DNA of 6,590 bases. Source: DATJHM01 sp035493895 (GTDB lineage: Bacteria > Chloroflexota > Ktedonobacteria > Ktedonobacterales > Ktedonobacteraceae). Below are positions 5,244 through 6,590 of this stretch, one piece after another (position 1 is the stretch's first letter; each line of letters opens with the position of its first letter). Below the pieces are notes generated by a model that did not search any database, was not told the origin of the DNA, and worked only from the letters and a program-made list of their open reading frames with translations. The stretch lies in the NCBI GenBank assembly GCA_035493895.1, contig DATJHM010000027.1, forward strand, positions 1-6,590. The letters are read 5' to 3'. The position numbers were made by a program, and so were the translations under genes.

Positions 5244-6359
5244 ATGCAGGGACAGGTAGAAACCGAGCAAATTCTCTTTACACGTGGCGTACCGGCCGTG
5301 GAGGCGCTCCCCAACAGGCTGCTCAGCGAATGCTTTGCGGCCGCACTGGAGGGGCCAGACGCCAAAAACGTTCTTCAGTATGGACATCACAGCGGCTATC
5401 TTCCGCTCAGACAACTGCTCAGCGAACAATATCACGTTTCGCCAGAGCAGATCCTGGTGGGCAATGGCTCGCTCCATTTACAGGATCTGTTCGCCGCGCT
5501 CTTGATCAAGCCGGGAGATGTGGTCTTCGTTGAGCAGCCGAGCTACGATCGCGCGATCAAAACATTTCGTCGTCGTGGGGCTAAGGTGATTGGGATTCCG
5601 CTGGAACAGGACGGCGTCGATCTGGGTGCGCTGGAAAAAGCGCTGGCAAAACAGGTGCCGACATTTATGTATGTCATTCCCGACTTCCAGAATCCTGCGG
5701 GCATGACGGTCTCGCTGGCCAAACGTCAGGCACTGGTCGATCTGGCCAAACGCTATGACTTCTGGATTATCGAGGACGTCCCCTATCGCACGCTTCGCTA
5801 CAGCGGGGAGTCCCTGCCACTGCTGCGCGATCTCGATGCGAGCCACACGATCACCGTCAGCTCTTTCAGCAAATTGATTAGCCCGGCCCTACGTGTCGGC
5901 TATCTCATCGGCCCCGCCGATCTCATCAAACGTCTCAGCAGTCTCTCGGAGGAGACCATTCTCTCGCCCGTGCTACCCACACAGGCGGCGGTGGTTGTCT
6001 TCCACAGACGAGGTTATTTCGCCTCCAATCTGGAGAATCTCAAGCAGCTCTACGCGCCCCGTCTGCAAGCCGTCGTCTCGGCCCTGAAGACCTCGCTGCC
6101 CGAGATCTCGTTCGCCGCGCCCGAGGGAGGCTTCTTTGTCAGCATCACTGTCCCTGAGGAGAAAGGGGGCAGCTCGCTACTCGCTCGCGCCAGAGAGCAG
6201 GGCCTGATCCTCACCGATGGCCGTGATTTCTTCGCCGATCCCCTCGATGGCGGAGATAGCAGCCACCTTGGCGAGAATTTCGTGCGCCTCCCCTTCTGCG
6301 CCCTCACTCCGGCCCAGCTCGAAGAAGGCGTACGTCGTCTGGCCGCACTGCTCCATTAA
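5244..6359 (+). CDS. PLP-dependent class I/II aminotransferase (fold type I)
   Basis: This 371-residue cytoplasmic enzyme should transfer an amino group between an amino acid and a 2-oxo acid using pyridoxal phosphate. It resembles the LysN/2-aminoadipate and aromatic aminotransferases and the catalytic half of MocR regulators, but has no N-terminal winged-helix domain, so it is an enzyme and not a regulator. Key sites are SGYLPLR (50-56), FQNPAG (148-153) with Asn150, IIEDVPY (175-181) with Asp178 and Tyr181 for the cofactor, the Schiff-base lysine Lys210 in SSFSKLISPALRVGY, and Arg348 in NFVRLPF for the substrate carboxylate. ATG 5244 gives the standard family N-terminus; the upstream AAAGG (5227-5231) is 12 bases away, rather far. 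Substrate choice among 2-aminoadipate, branched-chain and aromatic amino acids cannot be settled here. It may be co-transcribed with the preceding oxidoreductase. Confidence 0.93.
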   Translation: MQGQVETEQILFTRGVPAVEALPNRLLSECFAAALEGPDAKNVLQYGHHSGYLPLRQLLSEQYHVSPEQILVGNGSLHLQDLFAALLIKPGDVVFVEQPSYDRAIKTFRRRGAKVIGIPLEQDGVDLGALEKALAKQVPTFMYVIPDFQNPAGMTVSLAKRQALVDLAKRYDFWIIEDVPYRTLRYSGESLPLLRDLDASHTITVSSFSKLISPALRVGYLIGPADLIKRLSSLSEETILSPVLPTQAAVVVFHRRGYFASNLENLKQLYAPRLQAVVSALKTSLPEISFAAPEGGFFVSITVPEEKGGSSLLARAREQGLILTDGRDFFADPLDGGDSSHLGENFVRLPFCALTPAQLEEGVRRLAALLH

Positions 6360-6372
6360 GCAAAAGCTATGA

Positions 6373-6406
6373 GGACATGGTGAAGCGCATCTGCTTTGCC
6401 GTGTCC
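6373..6406 (+). terminator. 14-bp RNA hairpin after the aminotransferase gene
   Basis: GGACATGGTGAAGC (6373-6386) pairs with GCTTTGCCGTGTCC (6393-6406) around the loop GCATCT. All 14 positions pair in plus-strand RNA, three of them as G-U wobbles. On the minus strand those three become A-C mismatches, so the structure favours plus-strand transcripts. It starts 13 bases after the aminotransferase stop. No U-tract follows, so it may be a Rho-assisted or U-poor terminator or a 3'-protective structure. Confidence 0.55.
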
Positions 6407-6453
6407 CCCATCGTCTCAAAAGCGAAACTTAATTATACCTCGCGTTCAGCAGA

Positions 6454-6590
6454 TTACCACTGAAGCCGGACACCGTTATAGCTCAATTCGAGCTGGTATT
6501 GAGCAGCTATCTGGGAGATAATCTCCTGAACTGATTTTTCCATGAATACCTGGGGAAAATAGAGTGGCGTGCCGACAAACGCCGCATTGA
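6454..6590 (-). CDS. Partial hypothetical protein, C-terminal end, running off the right edge
   Basis: On the minus strand a frame is open from the right edge (first full codon 6588-6586) to TAA at 6456-6454, giving 44 residues. The visible part contains FMEKSVQEIISQIAAQYQ, a well-formed amphipathic helix, and ends in a strand-like LELSYNGVRLQW. The other two minus-strand frames stop early. The composition and the convergent placement after the aminotransferase hairpin suggest a real gene end. An in-frame ATG at 6543-6541 exists but has no clear ribosome binding site and would leave only 29 residues. I do not recognise the family. Confidence 0.5.
   Translation of the reverse strand, partial: NAAFVGTPLYFPQVFMEKSVQEIISQIAAQYQLELSYNGVRLQW

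Noticed and set aside
5221..5259. A 12-codon ORF overlapping the aminotransferase start
   Set aside because: It lacks a Shine-Dalgarno motif and its stop lies 13 bases inside the gene, so unlike the leader at 4217 there is no sign of coupling.
6481..6526. Inverted repeats GCTCAAT/ATTGAGC and GGAGAT/ATCTCC
   Set aside because: Both lie inside the likely coding end of the minus-strand partial gene and are short, so coincidence within coding sequence is the simpler reading.

Overview
The window looks like ordinary chromosomal DNA of a free-living bacterium with many small accessory genes. The coding regions are moderately GC-rich, Shine-Dalgarno motifs (AGGAG, GGAG) sit ahead of several genes, one start is GTG, and intrinsic-terminator-like hairpins lie between genes. 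A Sec-secreted golvesin-like protein, a macrolide-type glycosyltransferase and an orphan lipoprotein together bring to mind Ktedonobacteria (Chloroflexota) or another soil bacterium. That placement is an inference from gene content only. No rRNA, tRNA, CRISPR array, insertion sequence or phage module was found.

Layout: (1) 3-347, the 3' end of an unrecognised plus-strand reading frame cut by the left edge. (2) 348-447, a regulatory stretch with overlapping inverted repeats and a palindrome enclosing a -10-like TATAAC. (3) 448-1665, a GT1/MGT-family glycosyltransferase, closed by a long-stem terminator at 1687-1731. (4) An AT-rich spacer, then a secreted 178-residue golvesin-like protein (1856-2392). 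(5) A perfect 11-bp hairpin (2478-2503) between convergent genes, then a lipoprotein of unknown function on the minus strand (3184 down to 2510). (6) A 240-bp divergent spacer and a HAD-family phosphatase (3425-4081). (7) A leader with an 11-codon ORF (4217-4252) that overlaps by ATGA the start of a zinc-free quinone oxidoreductase-like dehydrogenase (4249-5193). Fifty bases later comes a PLP-dependent fold-type-I aminotransferase (5244-6359). (8) A 14-bp-stem hairpin (6373-6406), then the C-terminal end of a minus-strand gene running off the right edge (6590 down to 6454).

The genes do not form one obvious pathway. The terminator makes the glycosyltransferase monocistronic at its 3' end. The secreted protein and the lipoprotein are separate convergent units. 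The HAD phosphatase, oxidoreductase and aminotransferase are co-directional, and the last two, 50 bp apart with no convincing terminator between them, could share a transcript. All full-length enzymes keep their catalytic motifs. I see no strong evidence of a new multi-gene system. The most interesting signals are small regulatory ones: the coupled leader ORF before the oxidoreductase, the operator-like repeats before the glycosyltransferase, and the unassigned secreted protein and lipoprotein.
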